A DNA stretch of 64,000 bases, taken from contig JAJVDF010000019.1 in NCBI GenBank assembly GCA_022410635.1, positions 3,062,135 to 3,126,134 on the forward strand. Direction: 5' to 3'. Below are positions 46,786-57,269 of this stretch, piece after piece. Position 1 is the stretch's first letter. Each line of letters opens with the position of its first letter. Source of the stretch: Tretioscincus oriximinensis. Taxonomy: Eukaryota; Chordata; Lepidosauria; Squamata; Gymnophthalmidae. A program made the position numbers and the translations under genes. The notes below the pieces were generated by a model. The model saw only the letters and a program-made list of their open reading frames with translations. It made no database searches and was not told the DNA's origin.

Positions 46786-47570
46786 GGCATGCTTGGTGGG
46801 AGCTATGCACTCTAGTGGTGGTCCAGGCATCTTGGTAGACAATGGGGGGGTCATAAAGGCCTTGAGTAAGGTATATCCCCATGACTACCCCATAGTCAGA
46901 TGGCCCCGTTAAAGGGGTTCTGGAGTTGTGGAGCCTGCCCTGGGGATAGGTGTGGCCGAACACAACTCAGGAGTAATTGGGGGGGCATACACAGGAAGTT
47001 CCTTGAGAGCCCATCCAACCCCTTTGATATGTCCGCCTCAGGCTGGTGGCCTGAGCAGTGCCCACAGATGGTGGGCTGGTGTTGGGATGCCAGGGGCCCA
47101 GGACAGGTTGACTACCATGCTGGATCCACCTGGCAAGTGGGCAGCTATGGTCCCATGCCATTGGGGCATAGGCAGAAAAGGTATGTGCAGGTCCCGGGCT
47201 GGCAAGTTTGATGGGCTGGCCTAACCAACAGGGACAGGCANCCATTGGGCCTATGTCACATGGGCATGGCCCAGGCAATGGTCAGGCCTGGTGGCTGACC
47301 GGATGTATACCAAGATGCTGAGCCTGCCACTCCCTACTTTTGCCATGGCCTTAATTTTCTCCACTTTGGGGTTTTAGTTCATATTGTTTGATCTGTTTGT
47401 TGTTTTGTTGAATATCAAAGATATGTACCAGTCTGAACTTATGCACTTTAAGTTAATTAGTCTGTATCGGGTATTGCGTATTGTTACGCTCTTGCATTTG
47501 GTTTTGTTAATAAATGGTGGTTTCACAATTTGGTCTGATTATCCTTCTTTTAGCCATCTGCTGCAATGCA
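46786..47570 (+). mobile_element. 3' non-coding region of the Ngaro/DIRS-like element
   Basis: The first 500 bases are G-rich with broken frames. The last part reads GCATTTGGTTTTGTTAATAAATGGTGG near 47494-47520, comparable to TGTTAATAAATTATG at 27817-27831 and TTAATAAATATGTTTTG in the minus-strand copy. The GGGTGGCTGTC terminus found in the two other copies was not seen here, so the 3' end may be lost or diverged. Confidence 0.5.
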
Positions 47571-47784
47571 CAAGCAGTGATATAAAAAAGCAAATTCAAA
47601 ATGCAAAAACGAACAATGAGGAGAACACTTAGGCAGTTCTGCACAGGCCTGTACTCATGCCATGAAATGTTGGAACAACCTGAGTGCTAAGGTCACTTTA
47701 ATTTTGCTTGACTAGATCCATTGTCCATCATATAAACATCACAAGGCAAACACAATATACAATATAACTAATAAAGCATATTAG

Positions 47785-47937
47785 GGCCTTGTCCACATCG
47801 AGCCTTATCCTCGGCTATACCTCAGAATGGAAGTCTGCCATCCACNTGCTACTAAAGCTATGGCAGGCCCCAAATGTAGATAGCCAAACTCTGCCCCAAT
47901 ATGTTACTCAGAATAAGGCTCTGTGTGGACAAAGAAA
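47785..47937. mobile_element. Foldback element, family D
   Basis: The arms are inverted copies: TTGTCCACATCGAGCCTTATCC on the left against the reverse complement of GAATAAGGCTCTGTGTGGAC on the right. The centre contains GCTATGGCAGGCCCCAAATG. The total length is about 150 bases and there is no coding capacity. It matches the copy at 51645-51812. Confidence 0.7.
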
Positions 47938-49208
47938 CCATAATCCAATCCAATGCATAATTTAGTCAGTTTTCTAAATATATTCTGACTTCAATGGAAA
48001 TCTTCATTGGACCAGCATCTCTGAAAATATATAGAAAAACATACAAATGGTCTCAACGATTGATAACTGGTATGTTACAAAAATAAATATAGTAGATAAC
48101 CACTTGGTAAACATAGTAAAAATATTGATAGAAAATACCACACGTGTACATCCATCTGAACCCTCAACAGATAAGTATACTGATTTCTTTATATTGCGTA
48201 GGGATATCCTTCATAATACTTTTAGGAAACCAACTCTTCATCCTAACCAAAATGTCCTCAACAAAAAGCTGTGCTTTTTCAAGACATATGCTTTGAGCAG
48301 GAAGAATCAAATATAGGAAATAACTATAGACCAAAGTTTGACTGGGGCAAGTGGGCTGCAGTGTACAAAATCTAAATGTGTATCCTGATTCCAAGCATTG
48401 GAGTATCAGGAATTTGTTACTGAGATATTCATGATATTCCATCACTGTCAGAATCCCAAACCTAAGGGAATACAGCAGAGTGCAATATAAAATGTTCTGA
48501 CAGTGCCGCCATAGAAGCATTGTAAATCCTGGGGATAATCCTGACTTTGACTGGTCTAATAGTACAACTTACATATAGCAGTTTACATGGACAATCCTTT
48601 CTGTAAATCCTATCTTGCAATTGGCTGCTCCTGTTGGGTGTTGTCTCCCCTTGTGTTAGGTAAATTCAATGGAAAATTCTCACTTTAAACTCATCCAGGT
48701 TTTGGAAGGCTGCTAGGGTTTTTTTCATTCACCAACTCTGCTTTTTTCCTNTGTGTAAATTAAACAGCTTATTGACCCCCCTATAGTTTCTGTTCTGACT
48801 TAAGGGCGGACAAAGGATTATGAGGCAAGTCTGGAAGTCTTGAAAGCTTTCATAGGGATTGTCCAGATAGCAGAAAGATGGGACATTGTGCAATGAAGTT
48901 ATATAAAAGTACTGTCAGGAAAAAGTGTCNTGATGGCTCTTTCTAGTGNGTCCACTACTGGATCCTCCCAACCACATACGGCAAATATCTCATAATCCTG
49001 TGATAATAGTGTGAAAAACCCCACACCCAAAATGTGATTTATTTTTTCCTAACTTTTAAAATAGAATTTTCATTTTACTTTAAACTTGTTTTAACTAATC
49101 CTAAAAAAATAGGTAATGTAATTTGAATGGTTCTTATCTCTCTGGTACTTTTGATCACATTCATATTCTTTTATATATATATAAAAAGCTTAGAAGGGGT
49201 TTGGAATA
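47938..49208. other. Intronic DNA, no gene seen
   Basis: No exon or preserved repeat was recognised. Open frames at 48047-48316 (+) and 48164-48520 (-) overlap and have no domain. Confidence 0.5.
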
Positions 49209-49376
49209 GGGTTGCCATATAAAACCAGGATAGAACTTTGCACCTTTAATGGGTGTGGGAAAGTACTTCTCCCCCCCNCCCCCAGTTGTGCAGGCTTTAG
49301 CTGAACCTGGTGAAGATTCTTCTCATCTATAGCCATTAAAGGTGCAAAGTTGTATCCTGGGTTTTGTGTGGTAACC
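49209..49376. mobile_element. Foldback element, family I
   Basis: The arms at 49209-49255 and 49331-49376 are inverted copies with a few mismatches (AACTTTGCACCTTTAATGG is exact in one strand against the other; GGTTGCCATATAAAACC against GGTTACCACACAAAACCC). The spacer contains a poly-C run. A single diverged half copy (ATCTTTGCACTTTTAGTGGC) is at about 54278-54298. Confidence 0.7.
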
Positions 49377-49379
49377 ACA

Positions 49380-49580
49380 GCACTGAGCAGGGAAAAGGAA
49401 GGAGTGGACAAGTGGCAGTGGCGAGAGGGAGAAGGGAACAAGTAATAGTGGCAAGAGGAAGATAAAATGAGAAGATGGGGAAGTGGCAGCAATGAAAGGA
49501 AGGGAGAGAGGGAGGAGAGGACAAGCAGTAGTGAGAGGAAGGGGGAGACAAGCAGTGGCAGGGGGTGGGGAGGGGGGGAA
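49380..49580. repeat. Purine-rich (GA/GGA) tract with repeated AGTGGCA units
   Basis: About 200 bases are nearly all purine on the + strand and contain AGTGGCAGTGGCGAGAGGG, AGTGGCAAGAGGAAG, AGTGGCAGCAATG and GCAGTGGCAGGGGG. The 134-codon minus-strand open frame here is low-complexity Ser/Pro/Leu translation of this tract. Confidence 0.7.
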
Positions 49581-49673
49581 GCTACAGAAGCCAATTTATT
49601 GTCTTGGAATAGGCTTTTCCTCTAGTTTCAATATAAACAAAAATTTAATCCTGTAAAGTCTTTAAATCTGCAT

Positions 49674-50046
49674 TAGAAAATGCTAAGAACCAAGCAGTAG
49701 AACCAACCAGCACTGAACCATCATAGCAGCAAGCAAAGAAAATGCTAAACAAGAAAATGCTAAGAACCAAGCAGCAAGCAAAGAAAATGCTAATAATCAA
49801 GCAGCAAAGCCAACCAACACCGAACCATCGTAGTAGCAAGCAAAGAAAATGCTAAGAACCAACCAACACTGAACCATCATAGCAGCGAGCAAAGAAAATG
49901 CTAACCAAGAAAATGCTAAGAACCAAGCAGCAGAACCAACCAGCACTGAACCATCATAGCAGCGAGCAAAGAAAATGCTAACCAAGAAAATGCTAAGAAC
50001 CAAGCAGCAGAACCAAGCAACACTGAACCATCATAGCAGCAAGCAA
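49674..50046. repeat. Minisatellite, 77-base unit, just upstream of the EYS exon
   Basis: The unit runs AACCAACCAGCACTGAACC / ATCATAGCAGCGAGCAAAG / AAAATGCTAACC / AAGAAAATGCTAAGAACC / AAGCAGCAG. The copies at 49861-50013 are almost identical; earlier copies are shortened or rearranged, for four to five units in all. AAAATGCTAA is itself repeated inside the unit. The array ends about 210 bases before the exon start at 50259. Confidence 0.85.
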
Positions 50047-50258
50047 AAAGCACTGTTCTGAGAAAAGCGCCCCAAAGTGGACAGTGCTATAAGCAAAAAC
50101 TCATGTGGAGAATCAGCTACTATGCCATTATAGTGGCTTTTAAATATATATATGTGTGTAAATATACCCCAAAACATCATATTTTTTTACTCTTGCATCG
50201 TTGTGAATACCATATTAGAAAAAAATAGACATTTTTTTCCTCCCCTCTTTCTTTTAAG

Positions 50259-50419
50259 GTCCGTTTTGTGAAGAGCCTAAAAAACCATGTGATTCTCACC
50301 TGTGCCAGAACAAAGCTGAATGTCACAGGATTCCCTTTGGTTACAACTGTGAAGCTGATATTGACGAATGTATCTCAAAACCATGTCAAAATGGAGGGAC
50401 ATGTACTGATGCACCGAAT
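50259..50419 (+). CDS. EYS: EYS (eyes shut homolog) internal exon, EGF-like repeats
   Basis: The exon is 161 bases with a strong acceptor (26-base pyrimidine tract ending TTTTAAG) and a GTAAGT donor at 50420. It starts in phase 1 and ends in phase 0. It encodes the end of one EGF repeat (PFCEEPKKPC), a second repeat with CDSHLCQNKAECHRIP and FGYNCEADIDEC, and the first part of a third, probably calcium-binding repeat (DIDECISKPCQNGGTC). The start GPFCE, the KPC, the D-x-DEC and PCQNG matches, and the phases agree with my memory of human EYS exon 6, which is 194 bases. EYS is a secreted photoreceptor matrix protein of the ciliary axoneme region, mutated in human retinitis pigmentosa. Oddity: in the second repeat four cysteines are followed directly by EADIDEC, so cysteines 5 and 6 are missing. 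Other large EGF proteins (Notch, CRB, FAT) are less likely because exon phases and the next exon also fit EYS. Confidence 0.85.
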
Positions 50420-51039
50420 GTAAGTGGCATCTAATAAACTTTATATTAAAATCACTGAACTATATCACAATCTGTGTTCATAGTGCTTCTGATCACACCT
50501 AAGTTTTAATCTAGCTTCAGTGCACTTTCAGAGTGTGAGAAAAAAACAGCAAAATGACAAGGTGTTTTCTTTTGGTGCTGTCTAACTCAAATAATTCACC
50601 TTTGGTTTAAATAATGTGGAAATATTACTGGTCACTTTGTTGCTGTATTTATTTTCATTTTGAAAGTGGACTGAAGCTGGAATAAAACTTAGGTGTGACA
50701 AGGCCAGGAGGTGGTAAAGGGCAACTTTGAGAAAATTTGCAGACTTCTTGATGGTGTTGTTTAGACCATTGTAATGCATCCTATGTGGGGGTAGGCTTGA
50801 AGACAGTTCAAAAGCTGCAGCTGTTGTAGAATACAGCAATTAGACTGTTAATTCGTACAGCTGGCCTGACACATTATACCTAACCTGAAAGGACAGTACT
50901 GGTTAGCCATTTGCTACTGATTGACTTATTAACATTGACTTATAAGGCCCTAAACATATCCATTTGCAACCTAAGATCTTCTTGTAATATGTTCTTGATG
51001 GTCCTGTCATCATCATCGGTGTTTTCAACACATGTATTG

Positions 51040-51300
51040 GGTTTTGAGGCCCATGGGTAGGGAGAAGGCTGAGCGCCCTCTACTGGTCTCAGCTTCAGCC
51101 AACTCAGCTGTGGAAAAGGAAGTATATTTCAGTCTGCACTTCTAGTAGATTGATGAGTAACACCAGACCATGGTGGGGAAGATAGATTAGATGTAAGCCT
51201 TCAGTTGAAAAATAACCTTGAAAGCAACTTTGAATCATTTCAGATGGGAAATGTGGGGTATATAAAACCCAGTCTTGCCTTCTTATTCATCTTCATCTTC
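51040..51300 (+). mobile_element. SINE, head type B
   Basis: The blocks GCTGAGCGCCCTCTACTGG, CATGGTGGGGAAGATAGATT, AGATGTAAGCCTTCAG, CCTTGAAAGCAACTTTGAATC and GGTATATAAAACCCAGTC match, in order, the copy at 1062-1478 and the reverse complements of 3989-4225 and 40790-41010. It ends in CTTCTTATTCATCTTC. The promoter boxes are not preserved. Confidence 0.7.
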
Positions 51301-51644
51301 TGTCCACTTGTTACAGAGTTGTAAATGTTGGATGGCCTTCTCTGCAATACCCATCCCCATCCCCCCAGACTGTGAAATGGCCTGAGGTCCATACAAACCT
51401 ATATACAGGCACCTATACTTACTGTTTAGACAGTTAGTGTAAACACACCTTTGATTGAACCAATTACCCTCTCCCCTTGCAGGCAACTTTATTATTTTGA
51501 ACTGCCCTGTTTTTATGTGTGTCTTTCTACCTTGATCCATTCTGAGTCCATTGGATATAGGATGGACTATAAATGTAAGTAAGTAAATAAATAGTATTTT
51601 TAAATCCAGTTAATTCATGTAAATTCACTTCTGAATAACTAAAC

Positions 51645-51812
51645 TAAGGCCCCATCCACACAGATACTTATTCTGGGTCACATCTCAGGACAGTGCTTGG
51701 CCATCCACATTCCATTTGGGGCCTGCCATAGTCTACACTAGCATGTGGTTGGCAGGCTTCTATTCTGAGGTATAGCCCAGGGTAAGGCTCCATATGGATG
51801 CATCCTCAGTCT
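51645..51812. mobile_element. Foldback element, family D
   Basis: The left arm CCCCATCCACACAGATACTTA / TTCTGGG is inverted in CCCAGGGTAAGGCTCCATATGG / ATGC on the right. The centre reads GGGGCCTGCCATAGTCTAC / ACTAGCATGTGGTTGGCAGGC, the same core as at 2530-2600. No protein is encoded. Confidence 0.7.
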
Positions 51813-51973
51813 GAAGAAATGGTGGTGGTTTCAATTCAGTTTTATCCAGTTTTAAGGACTGAAGATGAATTAAAAGTATAAGTTGGAATGGCACTGATTA
51901 TTCACAGATGAAATTATCCACAAGCTAGTTTGCCCCTCCCCTTCTCATGAACATTCTAGACAAGAAAAGATGG

Positions 51974-52200
51974 TCTACCAAGGAAGCTTGTAGCACTTGG
52001 AGACCAACAAGAGAAAGGTAGTTGGCATGAACATCTGTACCTCTTAAAGAAGTAGACGTGTCTATGAAAGCTCATCCTCTTCAAGAAGTAGGCATTTCTA
52101 CGAAAGTTCATGCCATCTGTCTTTCTCTTGTTAGTCTCCAAGTGCTACATGCTCCCTTGCTGGACTTTCTACTAAGACTAATATGGTTATTTCGCTGAAA
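51974..52200. mobile_element. Asymmetric foldback element, family J (copy 2)
   Basis: The left arm contains TTGTAGCACTTGGAGACC and AACAAGAGAAAGGTAGTTGG; the right arm is its reverse complement and continues further out through GCTGGACTTTCTACTAAGAC to TTATTTCGCTGAAA. The left arm lacks that last outer part. AAGAAAAGATGG flanks both sides (51962-51973 and 52201-52212), a 12-base direct repeat. This is the same asymmetry as copy 1, in the opposite orientation. Confidence 0.75.
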
Positions 52201-52379
52201 AAGAAAAGATGGAGTACAGATGAAATGAGAATGTGAAGACAGCATTGTCTCTCTTCTGTTTTTTCCCTTTTTGTGAATCCAGAGTTTATAATAAGATCCT
52301 TTTAAAAATGCAGAGGTATGTGTATGAAGTTTGGTTTTTTGTAATTTCTGGACCTGCTCTTCATGATACTTTTAATAAT

Positions 52380-53670
52380 TAAAACAAAGCAGAGGAGGCG
52401 TTTATCAGCATGTGGCCAACATTTATAATCGTTAACAAACATGTAGATAAAGGGGATCCAGTTGATATTGTCTATCTAGATTTTCAGAAGGCTTTTGATA
52501 AAATCAATCATCAAAGCTCCTAAAAAAGCTCCTCAGTCATGGTATAAGAAGACAGACTTTGTCCTGGATTCGAAACTGGCTAAAAGATAGAAAACAGAGG
52601 GTAGTAATAAATGGACAGGTCTCTGAATGGAAGGAGGTAAGAAGTGGGGTACCCCAGGGGTCTGTACTGGGACCTTTACTTTTCAATATATTCATAAATG
52701 ATCTGGATGCTGAGGTAAATAGTGAAGTAGCCAAGTTTGCTGATGACACTAAAATGTTCAGGGTAGTGAAAACTGAAAATGATTGTAAGGTGTTTCAGAG
52801 TGATCTATTGAAATTGGGTGAGTGGGAAATGCACTTCAATTTAAGCAAGTACAAAAACATGCACATTGGGGCAAAGAACCGCAACTGCTCCTACCACCTG
52901 ATGGGAACCAAGCTTTCTGTGACCGAGCAAGAAAAGGATCTTGGGGTGTTGGTGGACAATTCAATGAAGATGTCAACCCAATGTCCAGCAGCAGCAAAAA
53001 AGGCAAATTTCATATTGGGGATAATTAGGAAAGGAATTGAAAACCAGTCAGCAAATGTTGTTTTGCCTTTTTATAAATCTGTGGTGAGGCCACATTTGGA
53101 ATAATGTGTTCAGTTCTGGTCACCACATCTCAAGAGGGACTTTGTGGAACTAGAGAAGGTGCAGAAAAGGGCAACAAAAATGATCAAGGGTCTGTAGCAC
53201 CTCCCTTATGAAGTCAGGCTGCAAAATCGTGCATAGGATGGATATGGTGAATAGAGAAAAATGTTTTCTCTATCACACAACACTAGGACCAGAGGGCACT
53301 CCTTAAAACTGATGGGAAGAAAAGTGAGAACAGACAAGAAAAGTATTTTCTCACCCAGAGGGTCAATGGCCTGTGGAATTTACTTCCTGTAGAGGTGGTG
53401 GTAGCTAACAGCTTGGATAGCTTCAAGACAGGGTTAGAAAGGTTTATACCAAGGGTATAAATGGGTACTAGGATGGATGTCCGGATGTTGCCTCCAGGAT
53501 GGATCAACTGGCAAGACACCTGAAATACCATATGCAGGGAGTCATGAACAGGGGCATATTTTGCTTTCCTCTGTTCAGACTGCCCAGGTGCATCTGGTGG
53601 GCCTATGTATGAGACAGAATGCTGGACTAGATAGGTTCTGGCCCGATCCAGTATGGCTCTTCTTATGTTC
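52380..53670 (+). pseudogene. CR1/L3-like LINE, reverse transcriptase and 3' tail
   Basis: Frames on the + strand give DIVYLDFQKAFDKI (from about 52469), a frameshift near 52512, then LLKKLLSHGIRRQTLSWIRN, VRSGVPQGSVLGPLLFNIF, the FADDTK catalytic box at about 52736-52752, LSVTEQEKDLGVLVDNSMK and VVRPHLE followed by a stop at 53102. [21 protein letters not shown] continues after the stop. The C-terminal segment (YFLTQRVNGLWNLLPVE) and the GACTGCCCAGGTGCATCTGG tail follow to about 53670. The motif set is that of CR1-group LINEs, which copy their RNA at a nicked target. The 5' half is missing and two or more stops and a frameshift make it dead. It is the longest copy of this LINE family in the window. 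Confidence 0.9.
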
Positions 53671-55254
53671 TTATAATCCTTCTCTTTATATTCTAGAACA
53701 CTTTTTCTACCTATAACATTATCTTTACATCTTTAAAGATTTGGATAACGAAATACTAATCCTATTGTTTAATTTTAATTGGTTTCAATTCACAACCAAA
53801 AACAAATCATCCAACTATTTTTCTCAACCATCACAAACATGTGCACACACATACACAGACAGAAAGCATTATGCTTTTTATACTTTTCCTCATTACTCTT
53901 TGATAACTTCCCCTTATTGTTTTGGTTGTTACGTAGAGATGCACAAATTGCATTGGATAGATGAAAGATAGGATAGTAGAGATATATCTCAATAGGCCTT
54001 CTTTCTATCATATTTAATTATATTCTGTTTTGTTTCCTAGCAAGGCAAGATTTAATCCAGTTTTCAGGACTGCAGTTGAATTTAAAGTATATGTTGGAAT
54101 GGCACTACAGTTTTGTTCAAGGGTTACCATAAGACTACTTCAAATAATACCATTATTTACATTATTTACATTATTCACATTATTGTACATGGGCAGAGTC
54201 AGTTTATAGCATCTTAATGATAATAGCCAACACCTGAAGGTATGCCCTATATTGCCCTACATAAACATAGCGACAGATCTTTGCACTTTTAGTGGCTATA
54301 GAAGATGCAGAAGTCCCTGGGAAGAAATCACTTTTTCACAGCTCTAGTTTGCTTTTCATGTGGAAATCCTAACACACATTTATAACAAACCCCTCTTTAA
54401 TCTGATTGTGGTTACCAGAAAAAAGGAAAGCAGGAATGCTGCATCTTAAAAGATGTTTACAGCAGAGATTCTTAAAACTTCACATTTATTGATTGTGGAC
54501 TGATTGCCCCTCAGCTAAGATTCTCATTCTGGTTGGAAAGGCTAAACACTGTCTAGAAAAAGCTAAGCAGCTGCAGGGGAAAGATAAAACTAAAACACAA
54601 GAGTTTTAGCTTTATTATATAGCTGAAGCATTTACCATATGGAGGTACTGTATTCCATTTTGTAGGTAAAGCACAAGTTGTAAGCATGATGTCTGAAGAG
54701 GATCTCATGCACATAAAAGTGTAAGTCAAATTTCTTTCTAAGATCCTGTAGATCTTGGATTTTCATACTTTAAGAAATTTGGATTACATAGCTTTACTCA
54801 ACATTTCCTTAACGGAAACTCTTAGAAATTCTGTATTCATAATGGTAATGTGCATAATTATTTTCTTTTAATCTACCTAAGCCTAAAGGCACCTTTATGA
54901 TATAATCTTATAAGAATACAATGCTTCTATAAGTATAAGTATAAATTTAACTGAATTCACAAGGTTTTTTTCTTCACTCTTCTGTTTATCTTCTATTCAT
55001 TGACTTTCTGTATGAGTATGTAAGATATTAAATATCCAAAAGTGATAGAGTAACAAAATTATTAAAGAAGGTATAACATTTCTATTAAGGTAGACTGAAC
55101 AGATTTTCTGGGACCCAAACTGGGGCAATTAATATACATGCTAATTTGCATATTCATGAACATACAAATCACCCACCAACATGCATACCCCTTCGAAATC
55201 CCCATCCAAGAAATTCATGAAGCACTCAAGAANTTTTTGAAGTGTGGGAGAAAT

Positions 55255-55500
55255 TTGTATTTTTTTATTTACTGAGGGGAGGGTTCCTTCAGAAGATGCC
55301 CCTGGTTGCCAGAGCCCTCTGATAGTGGTGCAGTGAATTTTCTTTTTTTAAAAAAACTTTTTTAAAAAAAGTTTTATTTTTTTTATTTTTTTTCCTTAGC
55401 AAAAAACATGAAACCTGCCCCCTCCCTGGGAGGGCGGGGTAAACCCCTCAAAGCTGGATCCATCCCCCCCAAAAAAGGGGTCATCTAAAATCACCAATTA
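55255..55500. repeat. A/T-tract hairpin repeat, probably family H
   Basis: It has a T/A-rich core (TTTTTTTAAAAAAACTTTTTT) flanked by G-rich sequence on the left and C-rich sequence on the right, and ends in AAAAAAGGGGTCATCT, matching the end of the element at 33088-33240. Inverted similarity of the arms is weaker than in that copy. Confidence 0.4.
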
Positions 55501-57269
55501 ACCCATATTTTTATATCAGGGTTGTTTATTAAAAGCCCAGACAAATTAGAAGACAATTTTATAAATCTCACATTAGCCATGGATTAAAAAATACAAGATT
55601 TGCACAATCAGCATATGGTTCCTTAGATGAAATCATAGCATATAATTGAGGATCCTAGATTACATCACAGAACAGTTACTGTTACTATAGTATAGAAATA
55701 ATAAAAGCAAGTAAACAAGGAAGTTATTCTGACTGCATTCCCTAAAGTATTTTATGATCCTCAGAGAGAAACACAATTTAATTGCTCTAGGCAGCTGCTT
55801 AAAAGATACAAATCATGTTCTCCCTTAGGCCAGTTTACTGGATTTACAAAGGAGATTAAAATTACATCCTAAGGATTGTATAAAAGAAGTGCAAATCCTA
55901 CAAGGAAACTTTAGCTGCAACCTTATAAATAAAAGAAGAAGCACTGTGTTTGCAAAAAGGGCTATTGTTTCATTAATGGAAAAGTGGGGAAGGCTCCGGA
56001 CTTCCTCATTTTAGAAGTATAACTGTTAGCTGAACTGGGTGAAGCTTCACATTCTTGTACATTTATGGACACACTCAAATTCTATCAAAGTTCACATTTA
56101 TCGGCAAATGATATGGAAACATTTCAGATGCTATTCACGAAATNGTAGCTTCAGTTCTACTTTTAAGAATGAGAGAACAGACCATGAAAATGAAGATTTG
56201 TTCTCTTTCTATACTATCTAACCCAAAGATAGATTTTTCTAAATGATGTGTTTGTCATTCTCTTCTGGATCTCACTGGTATGCATGATATTGTGGATATG
56301 TGGAATACTACCTCCTACTGAATACATGCTGCTGCAAAGAATAGATTGTCAACCCAATTGCAGAGACCTTCATTAGGATTATACAGTCTATGGTAGGACC
56401 AATGAGCCCTGGACTAGAATGCAAAAGCAAGCAAAGGATACCTTTTGTGTTTGAGGTTACTAGAGTACCCATTTTGGAGATATATCAAAATGCAGCAGTG
56501 CAGTGGGTCATCCAATGGTCCTGAAGTTAAGAAAAGTATATTTATGGAATGCTTTGTAATTTCATAGACCTTAGTACACTTGCCACACACACACTTCTGT
56601 CTTCTACCATCTCTTCATTACTTCCATCACTCTACCCATTCTTCTCATTCTTTACCATTTCCTTTTTTCTTTTTCCTTCAATTATTCCAATGATCAGAGC
56701 ATGAATTTCATCTTCCAGTAAGCAGCCAGGGTTAATTTTTCTTAGAATTAATAAATTTGATATTCTAATAGCACAGAAGACTCTCAGAAATCTTCTCTCC
56801 AGGCCATAGTTTGAAAGTGTCAATTCTTCAGGGCTCCATCTTCCTTACAGATGTCCCTGACAGTTACAGTACATGTTAGTATTTGGAAAATCACAACTTT
56901 ATCTATGTGGACCTCTGCCAACATTGCATACACTTCTGCTATCTCTTTGTTCTTTTCTATGATTTCTTCTCGCTCTACTCAACAAACATCATAAATGGAG
57001 AGATGACAATTGTGATGATTTTCTGTCTGTTTTCACACTTGTCCAAATGATTGCTGATTTTGAAAAAAAAGGATAAGTATAAAAATGATTCCATACAGTT
57101 ATATAATTTCATTAAGTTTATTCAAGCATAATAAACAATCCAGTTGAACATATTTATGTAGGTTACATAGGGATTTTTGTATCTATTTCACTGCTTATTA
57201 TACAGAGGATACTAAAATAGTTTCCACAGTACTTTCAAAATCTAAGCCAGTTTAAATATTCTATTATAG

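Larger units (their letters stand above)
42450..47570 (+). mobile_element. Ngaro/DIRS-like tyrosine-recombinase retrotransposon, decayed
   Basis: About 5.1 kb contains, in order, a GC-rich promoter/leader, a tandem-repeat leader, gag-like, reverse transcriptase, tyrosine recombinase and SGNH-hydrolase regions, and a 3' region with an AATAAA signal. This order and the combination of YLDD reverse transcriptase with a recombinase instead of a DDE integrase define DIRS-order elements. The hydrolase after the recombinase fits the Ngaro group as I remember it. Every frame is broken and RNase H appears to be deleted. The element lies on the same strand as EYS, in its intron. The exact ends (split direct repeats) could not be fixed by eye. 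Confidence 0.75.
50420..57269 (+). other. EYS: EYS intron between the two exons (6.85 kb)
   Basis: The intron begins GTAAGTGG and ends TTCTATTATAG. It joins phase 0 to phase 0. It contains a type B SINE (51040-51300), a family D foldback (51645-51812), a family J foldback (51974-52200), a CR1/L3-like LINE (52380-53670) and a hairpin repeat (about 55255-55500). The parts not covered (50420-51039, 53671-55254, 55501-57269) show no gene, RNA or preserved repeat. Short similar pieces at 51830-51900 and 54050-54115 (AGTTGGAATGGCACT) are old duplicates of one another. Confidence 0.85.

Noticed and set aside
46900..47278. Overlapping ~100-codon frames on both strands
   Set aside because: They lie in the G-rich 3' non-coding region of the retrotransposon and have no domain.
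49190..49594. 134-codon minus-strand frame rich in Ser, Pro and Leu
   Set aside because: It is the translation of a purine-rich low-complexity tract and a foldback.
49674..50046. Regularly spaced repeats considered as a CRISPR-like array
   Set aside because: The units are contiguous without unique spacers and the genome is vertebrate; it is a minisatellite.
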